Source: Streptosporangiaceae bacterium (lineage in GTDB: Bacteria > Actinomycetota > Actinomycetes > Streptosporangiales > Streptosporangiaceae). Taken from it: 49,996 nucleotides of DNA. The stretch's first letter is position 1; each line of letters opens with the position of its first letter. The stretch is from assembly GCA_025964695.1 (NCBI GenBank), contig JAOPYK010000238.1, positions 1-49,996 of the forward strand, in the 5' to 3' direction. Positions 7,758-15,626 of this stretch are shown here, piece by piece. The notes under the pieces were generated by a model. The model did no database searches and was not told the DNA's origin. It was given only the letters and a program-made list of their open reading frames with translations. Position numbers and translations under genes: made by a program.

Positions 7758-8093
7758 GTGCATGTGATCGAGATCAAGAACGCCGAGCTGATGTCGGCCC
7801 TGCAGGAACGGCTGGCCGAGCTCGGCATCAGCTTCGGCGCCATCGTCTCGCTCATCGGCGCCGTCGACTCGTTCACGCTCTCCACCATGTCGAAGAGAGA
7901 CGCGACCAGGAATCTCGTCACCGAGCACCGGGAGCCCGCCGAGATGAGCGGCTCGGGAGAGGTCGTCAACGGGCTGCCGCATATCCACGCCACCATGGCG
8001 GTCGAGGGCGGCAAGGCCATCTCCGGCCACCTGGCCGGGGCCACCGTCAGTACCTGGTTCGCGCATGTGTACGTGCTGCCGATGCAACGGTAG
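7758..8093 (+). CDS. PPC/DUF296 domain protein
   Basis: A 111-residue single-domain protein with the plant-and-prokaryote-conserved (PPC, DUF296) fold: FGAIVSLIGAVDSFTL, a long central strand region, GLPHIHATMAVEGGKAISGHL with the conserved His residues, and a C-terminal VSTWFAHVYVLP. In plants the domain sits in AT-hook proteins; bacterial copies form trimers of unknown function. The GTG start at 7758 has ggag 7 bp upstream. The upstream octamer array could alter spacing between promoter and ribosome binding site. Confidence 0.85.
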   Translation: MHVIEIKNAELMSALQERLAELGISFGAIVSLIGAVDSFTLSTMSKRDATRNLVTEHREPAEMSGSGEVVNGLPHIHATMAVEGGKAISGHLAGATVSTWFAHVYVLPMQR

Positions 8094-8174
8094 GAGCCGC
8101 CCGTGGCCGCGTTTCCGATCGGGTCGGCCGGAACCGGCGCAAGCAATCAAGCAGCGCTTGCGTAGTTCACCCGG

Positions 8175-8302
8175 AACACAGGCTTGAGCCGACACAGACC
8201 TGAGCCGACACAGACTTGAGCCGACACAGGCTTGAGCCGACACAGGCTTGAGCCGACACAGACCTCAGTCGACACAGACCTCGGGGGCACAGACCTCGGG
8301 CG
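8175..8302. repeat. 16-bp tandem array overlapping the soxR 3' end
   Basis: Seven 16-bp units based on gacacaggcttgagcc start at 8175, 8191, 8207, 8223, 8239, 8255 and 8271, with a degenerate eighth to 8302. The last units lie inside the soxR coding sequence and encode its repeated PEVCAPEVC tail. 16 bp is not a multiple of three, so array changes would shift the C-terminal frame. Confidence 0.88.
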
Positions 8303-8777
8303 CGCCATTCGCGGGCGGCGGCCCCTGACGCGCGAACCTGCGGGCGCCGGGGCCTTCGTCGCCGAGGACGTCGCCGGGGTTGGAGAGCCTGCAGCGCTGC
8401 AGGGACAGGCAACCGCAGCCGATGCAGTCGGTGAGGTCGTCGCGCAGCCGTTGCAGCTGCAGGATGCGCTCGTCCAGCTCGGTGCGCCAGCCGGCGGACA
8501 ACTGGGCCCAGTCGGCTCGGGTGGGGGTGCGTCCCTCGGGCAGCCGGGAGAGCGCCTCCCCGATGTCGTTCAACGGGATGCCCACCCGCTGGGAGAGCCG
8601 GATGAACGCCACCCGGCGCAGGACGTCACGGTTGTACCGGCGCTGATTGCCCGCCGTACGACGGCTGGCGATGAGCCCCTTCGACTCGTAGAAGTGCAGG
8701 GCCGACACGGAGACGCCGCTCCGTTCGGCGAGCTGGCCGACGGTGAGCTCCTGATGTCCCGGGGAAAGGCTCGGCAC
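8265..8777 (-). CDS. soxR: Redox-sensitive MerR-family regulator SoxR
   Basis: A 170-residue MerR-type activator. It has the N-terminal winged helix ([25 protein letters not shown], split here only by residue 20), a dimerisation helix, and the SoxR [2Fe-2S] motif [12 protein letters not shown] (C-x2-C-x-C-x5-C). GTG 8777 is chosen because GGAGG lies just upstream and the ATG at 8804 would fall inside the operator. In actinomycetes SoxR responds to redox-active compounds rather than superoxide alone. The C-terminal tail [11 protein letters not shown] comes from the 16-bp repeat array and adds two Cys not part of the cluster motif. Its divergent neighbour is the likely target. Confidence 0.9.
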   Translation of the reverse strand: MPSLSPGHQELTVGQLAERSGVSVSALHFYESKGLIASRRTAGNQRRYNRDVLRRVAFIRLSQRVGIPLNDIGEALSRLPEGRTPTRADWAQLSAGWRTELDERILQLQRLRDDLTDCIGCGCLSLQRCRLSNPGDVLGDEGPGARRFARQGPPPANGAPEVCAPEVCVD

Positions 8778-8790
8778 TGGTCCTCCGCTG

Positions 8791-8821
8791 TTGACCTCAA
8801 TCATGCTTCAGGTTCAACACT
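8791..8821 (+). promoter_or_regulatory. SoxR-type promoter and operator
   Basis: A -35 element ttgacc (8791-8796) is followed after 19 bp by aacact (8816-8821), the overlong spacer typical of MerR-family promoters. The imperfect dyad acctcaatcatgcttcaggt (8794-8813, 16 of 20 positions symmetrical) fills the spacer and resembles the SoxR box CCTCAA...TTGAGG. It drives the PPOX gene at 8829 and overlaps the soxR upstream region. Confidence 0.65.
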
Positions 8822-8828
8822 AGAGGCC

Positions 8829-9239
8829 ATGACGTTCACCGACGCAGAACTCGAATATCTGTCCAGCCAGCGGCTGGGCCGGCTGGCGACCGTGGCATCG
8901 GACGGCACCCTGCAGAACAACCCGGTCTCCTTCCGGTACAACCCCGAGACCGCGACGATCGACATCGGCGGGCACGGGATGGGCGCCAGCCGTAAGTTCC
9001 GCAACGTGCTGGCCGGTGGCGAGGTCGCCTTCGTCATCGACGACATCGCCTCCGTCCAGCCGTGGAAGGTCCGGGGCGTGGAGATCCGCGGCCACGGCGA
9101 GGCCCTGGCGGACCAGCCACCGCCGGGTCCGGGGTTCAGCGGCGAGCTCATCCGCGTGCGTCCGCGGCGGATCCTGTCCTGGGGCCTCGACCCGGCCGTC
9201 CAGGGGATGCAGGCACGGACCGTCGAGGCGGCGCGCTGA
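8829..9239 (+). CDS. PPOX-class F420-dependent oxidoreductase-like protein
   Basis: A 136-residue split-barrel protein of the pyridoxamine 5'-phosphate oxidase/FDOR superfamily. It begins MTFTDAELEYLSSQRLGRLATVA, shown here as the usual family start, and continues through PVSFRYNPETATIDIGG, KFRNVLAGGEVAFVIDD and a C-terminal RPRRILSWGLD. Relatives bind F420, FMN or haem; which cofactor applies cannot be read from sequence. The start has only a short agagg two bases away. The SoxR-like operator directly upstream suggests induction by redox-cycling compounds. Confidence 0.82.
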   Translation: MTFTDAELEYLSSQRLGRLATVASDGTLQNNPVSFRYNPETATIDIGGHGMGASRKFRNVLAGGEVAFVIDDIASVQPWKVRGVEIRGHGEALADQPPPGPGFSGELIRVRPRRILSWGLDPAVQGMQARTVEAAR

Positions 9240-9366
9240 CCCCGGGCTTCGTTCACCTGCCCCTCCTGAAGGAGACAGCCGCCGTTCACGGGGCCCTGGG
9301 TAGGCCGCCGATCCAGATGGGTAGGCCTCTTTCGGCAGGAAACACCGCTCTTCGTCCGGGGCCGAC

Positions 9367-10443
9367 ATGGGGATCAGGACGGTGGTGCGTCCGCCCGCCC
9401 GCCCGGTTGGGAGCCTGCGCATGGACCAGCTCGCCCGTCGTCGCGCCACCGAAGAGATCCGGGTCTGGCCGCGGTCCTTCCGGGACCGGCTCACCGCCCC
9501 GCTGCCCGGGTGGCGGGACTTCCTGAGCCTGGTCGTCCAGGGGGGAGCGCGCCCTTCCAGGCAGGCGCTGGCCGGGGTGGCGGACCTGCCGGTGCGGCGG
9601 TCCGGGCTTCCCACGGTCAGCTCCGCCCAGACCGCAGTGACCTGGGTCGGGCACGCGTCGTACGTCGTGCAGATCGGCGGCCTGGTGGTACTGACCGATC
9701 CCGTCTGGTCACGCCGGATCCCGGGAGTACGGCCCCGGCTGACCCCGCCCGGGGTCGCCTGGCGGGACCTGCCCCGCATCGATGCCGTAGTCATCAGTCA
9801 CAACCACTATGACCACATGGACGGACCGACCCTCAAGCGGCTGCCCCGCGACACCCGGGTCTTCGTGCCCGCCGGGCTGGGCCACTGGTTCCGCAGGCGC
9901 GGCTTCCACCGGGTCGGTGAGCTGGACTGGTGGGAGTCCGCGCAGCTGGGCGAGGTCGGCTTCGGCTTCGTACCCGCGCATCACTGGAGTCGGCGGACAC
10001 TCGCCGACACGTGCGGATCGCTGTGGGGCGGCTGGGTGCTGACCGCCGCCGGCCAGCGGGTCTACTTCGCCGGGGACACCGGCTACGGGCACTTCTTCAG
10101 CGACATCGGCAGGCGTTATCCCGGCATCGACCTCGCGTTGCTACCAGTCGGCGCGTACGAGCCTCGCCGGATGATGCGGGACTGGCACACCGATCCGCAG
10201 GAGGCGGTCCAGGCCTGCCTCGATGTCGGCGCCCCCCGGATGGCCACGATGCACTGGGGCACCTTCGTGCTGAGCGCGGAGCCGGTGCTGTCACCCGTTG
10301 AGAAGGCCCGGCAGGCCTGGGCCGGGACCGGCCGCCCCCGCGCCGACCTGTGGGATCTGGCCATCGGCGAATCCCGGATCCTCGAACCGGCGGACGCGCT
10401 GCGTGGCGATCCCGCGGAACAGCCCGGCGGAATGATCCCCTGA
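9367..10443 (+). CDS. MBL-fold metallohydrolase (UlaG/NAPE-PLD-like)
   Basis: A 358-residue protein with the metallo-beta-lactamase fold of the lactonase/NAPE-PLD branch. Metal motif HNHYDHMDG (HxHxDH), then PAHHWSRR, the bridging Asp region VYFAGDTGYG and the final MHWGTF His are all present. The N-terminal 80 residues include MDQLARRR and a segment seen in membrane-associated members. Substrate is unknown; phosphodiester or lactone hydrolysis is typical. ATG 9367 is used, but M at 9421 is possible. It converges on the hydroxyacid dehydrogenase. Confidence 0.85.
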   Translation: MGIRTVVRPPARPVGSLRMDQLARRRATEEIRVWPRSFRDRLTAPLPGWRDFLSLVVQGGARPSRQALAGVADLPVRRSGLPTVSSAQTAVTWVGHASYVVQIGGLVVLTDPVWSRRIPGVRPRLTPPGVAWRDLPRIDAVVISHNHYDHMDGPTLKRLPRDTRVFVPAGLGHWFRRRGFHRVGELDWWESAQLGEVGFGFVPAHHWSRRTLADTCGSLWGGWVLTAAGQRVYFAGDTGYGHFFSDIGRRYPGIDLALLPVGAYEPRRMMRDWHTDPQEAVQACLDVGAPRMATMHWGTFVLSAEPVLSPVEKARQAWAGTGRPRADLWDLAIGESRILEPADALRGDPAEQPGGMIP

Positions 10444-10595
10444 CATCCCAGGTCCACGAGTCCGAGGGCGTGCCCGTTCAGCCCGGAGGAAGGCAGAGTG
10501 GGCAGGACGTTCGACCGGCACGCCAGATGACGCCATTGATGGTTCCGACGACGAGCACCGGACCGGAAGCACCGACGAGCGCCCCGGGACCCGGG

Positions 10596-11585
10596 TCAAG
10601 GACGGCCCGGACGGCGCAGGCGAGGCGAGTCCAGGACCTCGGGATTGACGATGGTGGCAGGGATCTCTCCGCGCAGGATCTGCGCCACGTTGCGGGCCGC
10701 CTTCCCGGCGAGCTCGGCGATCGCCCCGTCGGAGTAGAAGGCCGAGTGCGGGGTCACGATCGCCGCCGGGTGGGTGCGCAGCGGGTGGGCCGCCGGCAGC
10801 GGCTCCGGGTCGGTGACGTCCATGGCCGCCCCGGCGATGAGTCCGCCGTCCAGAGCCCGCACCAGTGCGGCGGTGTCGACCAGAGCACCGCGCGAGGTGT
10901 TGATCAGGTAGGCGGTGTCCTTCATCGCCGCCAGTTCGGCCTGCCCGATGATCCCCCGGGTGGTGGCGTCGAGCGGCACGTGCAGGGAGACGACGTCGGC
11001 CGAGGCGAGCAGCTCGGGCAGTGACGTGGTGACCCGTACGCCATCGCGGTCACCTGCGGACCGCCGGTAGGCGATCACGTCCATGCCCAGAGCGCGAGCG
11101 CGGACCGCGACGGCCTGGGCTATGGCGCCCAGCCCGACGAGCCCGAGGGTCTTGCCGCGCAGCCGTACCGGCATCCCGCCGGCCTGGTTGTCCCAGCCGC
11201 CGCGCCGCAGGTCCTCGGTGAGCGGCACGAAGCGCCTGGCGAGCGCCAGCAGCAGCAACAGGGTGTGGTCGGCGACCTCGTCGGTGCAGAAATCGGGCAC
11301 GTTGCTGACCGGGATGCCCAGTGTGGTGGCATGGGCGACGTCGATGTTGTCGAGCCCGACTCCGTAGCGCGCCACCGTACGGCACCGGGCGGCGGCGTCC
11401 AGCACCCTCGCGGTCACCGGTTTCCAGTTGGTGAGGATCGCGTCCGCCCGTGGCGCCAGCGCGATCAGCTCGTCCTCGTCCCCGGTGGCGGCCACGAGCA
11501 ACCGGGCTCCCACCGTGCCGAGGACCCGCTCCTCCACGTCCAGGTCGGGGAAGGCATAGTCGGTGACGAGGACGGTCAGGCTCAC
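10596..11585 (-). CDS. D-2-hydroxyacid dehydrogenase, NAD-binding (CtBP-like)
   Basis: A 329-residue protein of the D-isomer-specific 2-hydroxyacid dehydrogenase family. It shows substrate-site RYGVGLDNID, the Rossmann GLGAIAQAV with an Ala in place of the usual third Gly, LHVPLDATTRG, NTSRGALVD, the Asp of MDVTDPEP and the catalytic HSAFYSDGA. It would interconvert a 2-hydroxyacid and 2-ketoacid with NAD(H); the subfamily close to C-terminal binding proteins has varied substrates. Start ATG/GTG at 11585 lies 59 bp from the divergent mscR start, so the two share a promoter region. Confidence 0.9.
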   Translation of the reverse strand: MSLTVLVTDYAFPDLDVEERVLGTVGARLLVAATGDEDELIALAPRADAILTNWKPVTARVLDAAARCRTVARYGVGLDNIDVAHATTLGIPVSNVPDFCTDEVADHTLLLLLALARRFVPLTEDLRRGGWDNQAGGMPVRLRGKTLGLVGLGAIAQAVAVRARALGMDVIAYRRSAGDRDGVRVTTSLPELLASADVVSLHVPLDATTRGIIGQAELAAMKDTAYLINTSRGALVDTAALVRALDGGLIAGAAMDVTDPEPLPAAHPLRTHPAAIVTPHSAFYSDGAIAELAGKAARNVAQILRGEIPATIVNPEVLDSPRLRRPGRP

Positions 11586-11644
11586 GGGTGGTCCTCCCTA
11601 GGGAAGAATCGGCGCGGTAACCCAGCGCAGAAGAGGCGGTCAGC

Positions 11645-12730
11645 ATGGCACAACAGGTTCGCGGAGTCGTCGCCCCCGGCAAGGGCGAGCCCGTCCGCAT
11701 CGAGACCATCATCATCCCCGACCCCGGACCGGGTGAGGCCGTGGTGAAGGTACAGGCCTGCGGGGTCTGCCACACCGACCTGCACTATCGCGAGGGGGGC
11801 ATCAACGACGACTTCCCCTTCCTGCTGGGCCATGAGGCGGCCGGCGTGGTCGAGTCGGTCGGCGACGGAGTGACCGAGGTGGCCCCCGGCGACTTCGTGA
11901 TCCTCAACTGGCGGGCGGTGTGCGGCCAGTGCCGCGCCTGCCGGCGTGGCCGCCCCTGGTACTGCTTCGACACCCACAACGCGAAACAGAAGATGACGCT
12001 GACCGATGGCACCGAGCTGTCCCCCGCGCTGGGGATCGGCGCCTTCGCCGACAAGACGCTGGTGGCGGCCGGGCAGTGCACCAAGGTGGACCCGGCCGCC
12101 AGTCCCGCCGCGGCCGGGCTGCTCGGCTGCGGCGTGATGGCGGGCATCGGCGCGGCGATCAACACCGGCAACGTGGGGCGCGGCGATTCCGTGGCGGTGA
12201 TCGGCTGCGGCGGGGTCGGCTCGGCCGCGGTGATGGGCGCCCGGCTCGCCGGAGCATCCAAGATCATCGCGGTGGATCTGGACGACCGGAAGCTGGAGAC
12301 CGCCCGTGGTCTGGGCGCCACCCATACCGTCAACGGCCGGGCCGGGGATGTCGTCACCGCGATCCGCGACCTCACCGGCGGGTTCGGCGCCGACGTGGTC
12401 ATCGACGCGGTGGGTGTTCCCGCCACCTACGAGCAGGCCTTCAACGCCCGCGACCTGGCCGGCACCGTCGTGCTGGTGGGGGTTCCCACGCCGGAGATGC
12501 GGCTGGAGCTTCCGCTGCTGGAGGTGTTCGGACGCGGCGGCTCGCTGAAGTCTTCGTGGTACGGAGACTGCCTGCCGTCGCGCGACTTCCCGATGCTGAT
12601 CGACCTCTATCTCCAGGGGCGGCTCGACCTCGACACCTTCGTCTCCGAGACGATCACTCTGGAGGAGGTGGAGGACGCGTTCGCGAAGATGGAACACGGC
12701 GACGTCCTCCGCTCGGTGGTGATGTTCTGA
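11645..12730 (+). CDS. mscR: S-(hydroxymethyl)mycothiol dehydrogenase (zinc alcohol dehydrogenase)
   Basis: A 361-residue class III-like zinc alcohol dehydrogenase. Catalytic zinc ligands are in [11 protein letters not shown] and GHEAAGVVE; the structural zinc motif is [15 protein letters not shown]; the NAD fold shows [10 protein letters not shown]. Length and sequence match actinobacterial mycothiol-dependent formaldehyde dehydrogenase, which oxidises the spontaneous formaldehyde-mycothiol adduct to S-formylmycothiol. The stop overlaps the start of an MBL-fold hydrolase by one base, the usual actinobacterial gene pair, which supports the assignment. Confidence 0.88.
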   Translation: MAQQVRGVVAPGKGEPVRIETIIIPDPGPGEAVVKVQACGVCHTDLHYREGGINDDFPFLLGHEAAGVVESVGDGVTEVAPGDFVILNWRAVCGQCRACRRGRPWYCFDTHNAKQKMTLTDGTELSPALGIGAFADKTLVAAGQCTKVDPAASPAAAGLLGCGVMAGIGAAINTGNVGRGDSVAVIGCGGVGSAAVMGARLAGASKIIAVDLDDRKLETARGLGATHTVNGRAGDVVTAIRDLTGGFGADVVIDAVGVPATYEQAFNARDLAGTVVLVGVPTPEMRLELPLLEVFGRGGSLKSSWYGDCLPSRDFPMLIDLYLQGRLDLDTFVSETITLEEVEDAFAKMEHGDVLRSVVMF

Positions 12731-13359
12731 TGGGCGCCCGCATCGACCATCTGGTCACCTCCGGGACGTTCTCCCTGGACGGCGGCACCTGGGAGGTGGA
12801 CAACAACGTCTGGCTGGTCGGCGACGATCACGAGGTCGTCGTCATCGACGCCGCGCACGACGCGGACGCCATCGCGTCCGCGGTGGGTGAGCGGCGGCTG
12901 CGCGCCATCGTCTCCACCCACGGTCATGACGATCATATCGACGCCGCCCCCGCGCTGGCGGAGCGGACGGGCGCGCCGATCCTGCTGCACCCCGGCGACC
13001 TGATGCTCTGGAAGACCACCCATCCCGGGCGGCAGCCCGACGGGGAACTGTCCGACGGGCAGACGATCACGATCGCGAGGCTCGCCCTCCAGGTCCTGCA
13101 TACCCCCGGTCACAGCCCGGGTGCGGTCTGCCTGTACGCGCCGGAGCTCGGCACGGTGTTCTCCGGGGACACCTTGTTCGCCGGCGGGCCGGGCGCCACC
13201 GGACGGTCCTTCTCGGACTTCCCGACCATCATCGCCTCGATCCGGGAACGGCTGCTGACGCTCCCGCCCGAGACGGTCGTGCACACCGGGCACGGCGAGT
13301 CCACCACCATCGGCGCCGAGGCCCCGCACCTGGAGGAGTGGATCGCCCGCGGCCACTGA
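12730..13359 (+). CDS. MBL-fold hydrolase, probable S-formylmycothiol hydrolase
   Basis: A 209-residue glyoxalase II-like metallo-beta-lactamase protein with THGHDDHID, HTPGHSPGAVC, FSGDTLFAGG and a final TGHG. Its ATG overlaps the mscR stop (TGATG), so the two are translationally coupled. In mycothiol-using bacteria the partner of MscR is expected to hydrolyse S-formylmycothiol to formate; that role is inferred from gene pairing. It is followed by the strong hairpin at 13383-13428. Confidence 0.87.
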   Translation: MGARIDHLVTSGTFSLDGGTWEVDNNVWLVGDDHEVVVIDAAHDADAIASAVGERRLRAIVSTHGHDDHIDAAPALAERTGAPILLHPGDLMLWKTTHPGRQPDGELSDGQTITIARLALQVLHTPGHSPGAVCLYAPELGTVFSGDTLFAGGPGATGRSFSDFPTIIASIRERLLTLPPETVVHTGHGESTTIGAEAPHLEEWIARGH

Positions 13360-13382
13360 GCGCCCCGCTCGCCTGAGAGCCC

Positions 13383-13428
13383 ATGATGTTGTCGTGTTCC
13401 CCCTCTGAGGGGGACACGACAACATCAT
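13383..13428 (+). terminator. Long stem-loop after the mscR operon
   Basis: Left arm 13383-13403 and right arm 13409-13428 pair over 20 bp with one bulged T and a 5-nt loop tctga. It lies 24 bp after the stop at 13359. There is no T tract, as is usual in high-GC actinomycetes. It most likely ends the mscR transcript. Confidence 0.75.
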
Positions 13429-13575
13429 CGGCGAGAAGGGCCTCCGGCCGAGATCGCGGACGCATCGAACCGTGGGCGGGCTTTGCTGCGTACCTGACTG
13501 TGTGGGCGTCTACGTGGCGTTCTGCCGCTGTTTCTTCAACGGTGCGGCCTCGGTGTGTCAGAGGAGGTTGATGTT

Positions 13576-15624
13576 GTGGATTCAGGTGCCCGTTTGCAGG
13601 GGCGGTACGTTCTGCGGCGGCACATCGGCAGTGGCCGTACGACCGAGGTGTGGGAGGCCTGGGACGAACGGCTCTCCCGTGCCGTCGCCGTCAAGCTGGT
13701 AAGCGCTGATCCACCGCCCGAAGCGGCCTTCAGCCGCCGGTTCCAGGAGGAGGCCCGGGCCGCTGCGGCCGTGTTCCACCCCCACGTTGTGATCATCTAC
13801 GACTGCGACGAGACCTGCGGCGAGGACGGTCGGCCGGTCCCGTACATCGTGATGGAGTTCCTCGAGGGCGAGACCCTCGCCGACCGGATCCACCGGGGCG
13901 CACCGCCGGTCGGCGAGGCCGTACAGGTGTGCGCCCAGATCGCCGACGCGCTTGCCGCGGCCCACCGGGCCGGGGTCGCGCACCGCGATCTCAAACCGGC
14001 CAACGTGTTCCTCACCTCCGAAGGGGTGAAGGTGCTGGACTTCGGCATCGGCCGGGCGGCACGGGACCCGATTCGTCCTCCCGCCGCCGGCTTGTGGTCG
14101 GCGACGGCGGAGCCACCGCCGGGCACGCCCGCCTACCTCGCCCAGGAGGGACGGCTCGGCCGGTCTCCCGCCACGGCGGCCGCCGACGTGTACGCGCTCG
14201 GAGTGGTGCTGACCGAGGCCCTGACGGGCAGACGCGCTCTGGACGCCCCGCTTCCCGAGGGCATTCCGGTGGAGGTGGCCGTGCTGTGCTCACGCTGCAG
14301 GGCGCGCGATCCCGCAGCGCGGCCGTCCGCCGCGGATGTCAGCGAGATCCTCGCCACGGCCTCGGGGTGGGCCGAGCACACGCCTCCCGGGCGGCCTCGT
14401 CCGCAGGAGCACTGGCTCCCGCATCTGCGCGCCAAGCGGATCCTGCAGGACAGGCGGGCGGCGCGGGGCGTCTCGGACCAACCGCCTGCTACGGCCGATC
14501 CGGCGCCCACTCCGGCCGATCCCTCGTGGCTGCCGGCCGGCCCCGCCCGGCCGACGGCCCAGCCCGCATCATCTGCGGCCGAACACCCATCGCCCCCGGA
14601 CGACCCCGCGTGGCTTCCGGCCGATCCCATACCGGCCCTGGCCGACCCGTCCTGGCCCACGGACGACCACGCATCACCACCGGCCGACCCCGCATGGCTC
14701 CCGGCCGATCCCATACCGGCCCTGGCCGACCCGTCGTGGCCCACGGACGACCACGCATCACCACCGGCCGGCCCCGCATGGCTCCCGGCCGACCCCGCAT
14801 CAACCCCGGCCGACCCGGCATCGGCCCCGGCCGGTCCCGTGTGGCCTGCCGGCGATCCGGTATGGCCGCCGGCCGACGGCAGAACGGCCCACAAGGTACC
14901 GAGCGGGATGACCGGTGAGTTCTCCTTCCGCCTGGCGCGACCGGACGCCCGGCCGGGCGGCGAGCATCTGATCCGGCGCCATGCGGCTCAGGGCCGTCAA
15001 GCCCCCCAGCACCTCACCCAGGAGTACCTGACCCGGCCGGGCATGGTTCGGGCAGAGCCGGAGGAGCCGGTCGCCGGGGAGCCCGAAGCTCCGGTACGGG
15101 ACGGTTCCTCGCACGTCCGGCTCCGGCGGTTCCTCTTCGACGGGGCGCTCACGGTGGCGGGATGCGCGGTCACGGTGTTCCTGCTGTCCGCCCAGTCCTC
15201 CCATCGGCGAAGTCCCGATCCGCCCGCGCCGGCCGGCCCCACGGTCTCGCACCTCACCGGGAAGACCCGGGGTCCAGGCACCCCGGCCGCTCCGGCGACC
15301 CCGGCCCCGCTCGACCGCGAGATCGCGGCGCTGACCCGGATCCGGCCGATCATCGAGCGGGGCCTGGCCGCGGGCGAGATCCGCTCCGACGTCGCCCTCG
15401 ACCTCACCAACGTCATCACCAACCTGCAGAAAGATCTCATCGCGGGCCAGCGGACCGACCCTCAGCAGGGCGTCACCGAGCTGCAGACGAAGATCTTGAC
15501 CCGGCTGCGGGAAGGCGGCCTCACCCAGAGCCGCGCCGACGAGCTGAACCTCGCGTTGTCGGCCGTCTCCCAGCGGCATGTCGCCCTGCGAGGGAGTCCT
15601 GTACCCGGATCGGACGTGAGCTAG
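13576..15624 (+). CDS. Transmembrane Ser/Thr protein kinase (PknB-type) with repeat linker
   Basis: A 682-residue kinase. Residues 11-280 form a complete catalytic domain: GSGRTTEV glycine loop, K40 in VAVKLV, HRDLKPAN (136-143), DFG (155-157), with the APE motif changed to AQE. A 220-residue Pro/Asp/Trp-rich linker contains two nearly identical 28-residue repeats. A membrane helix follows at about 519-539, then an outer domain at 580-670. GTG 13576 is chosen over 13555 because AGAGGAGG lies 8 bp before it and would otherwise be inside the gene. It is directly followed by a pseudokinase with the same outer domain. Confidence 0.9.
   Translation: MDSGARLQGRYVLRRHIGSGRTTEVWEAWDERLSRAVAVKLVSADPPPEAAFSRRFQEEARAAAAVFHPHVVIIYDCDETCGEDGRPVPYIVMEFLEGETLADRIHRGAPPVGEAVQVCAQIADALAAAHRAGVAHRDLKPANVFLTSEGVKVLDFGIGRAARDPIRPPAAGLWSATAEPPPGTPAYLAQEGRLGRSPATAAADVYALGVVLTEALTGRRALDAPLPEGIPVEVAVLCSRCRARDPAARPSAADVSEILATASGWAEHTPPGRPRPQEHWLPHLRAKRILQDRRAARGVSDQPPATADPAPTPADPSWLPAGPARPTAQPASSAAEHPSPPDDPAWLPADPIPALADPSWPTDDHASPPADPAWLPADPIPALADPSWPTDDHASPPAGPAWLPADPASTPADPASAPAGPVWPAGDPVWPPADGRTAHKVPSGMTGEFSFRLARPDARPGGEHLIRRHAAQGRQAPQHLTQEYLTRPGMVRAEPEEPVAGEPEAPVRDGSSHVRLRRFLFDGALTVAGCAVTVFLLSAQSSHRRSPDPPAPAGPTVSHLTGKTRGPGTPAAPATPAPLDREIAALTRIRPIIERGLAAGEIRSDVALDLTNVITNLQKDLIAGQRTDPQQGVTELQTKILTRLREGGLTQSRADELNLALSAVSQRHVALRGSPVPGSDVS
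14602..14769 (+). repeat. 84-bp tandem repeat in the kinase linker
   Basis: Copies at 14602-14685 and 14686-14769 differ at only a few bases, and a third partial copy starts at 14770. Each encodes 28 residues with PAWLPADPIPALADP and SWPTDDHASPPA. The near identity at DNA level indicates a recent duplication, so linker length may vary between strains. Confidence 0.9.
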
Positions 15625-15626
15625 CG

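Noticed and set aside
6339-8243. 634-residue minus-strand ORF
   Set aside because: Antisense of the NUDIX fusion and PPC genes, and includes translated repeat arrays.
7623-8302. CRISPR array
   Set aside because: The repeats are directly adjacent 8-bp and 16-bp units without spacers, and no cas genes are present; the Cas4-like protein is elsewhere and alone.
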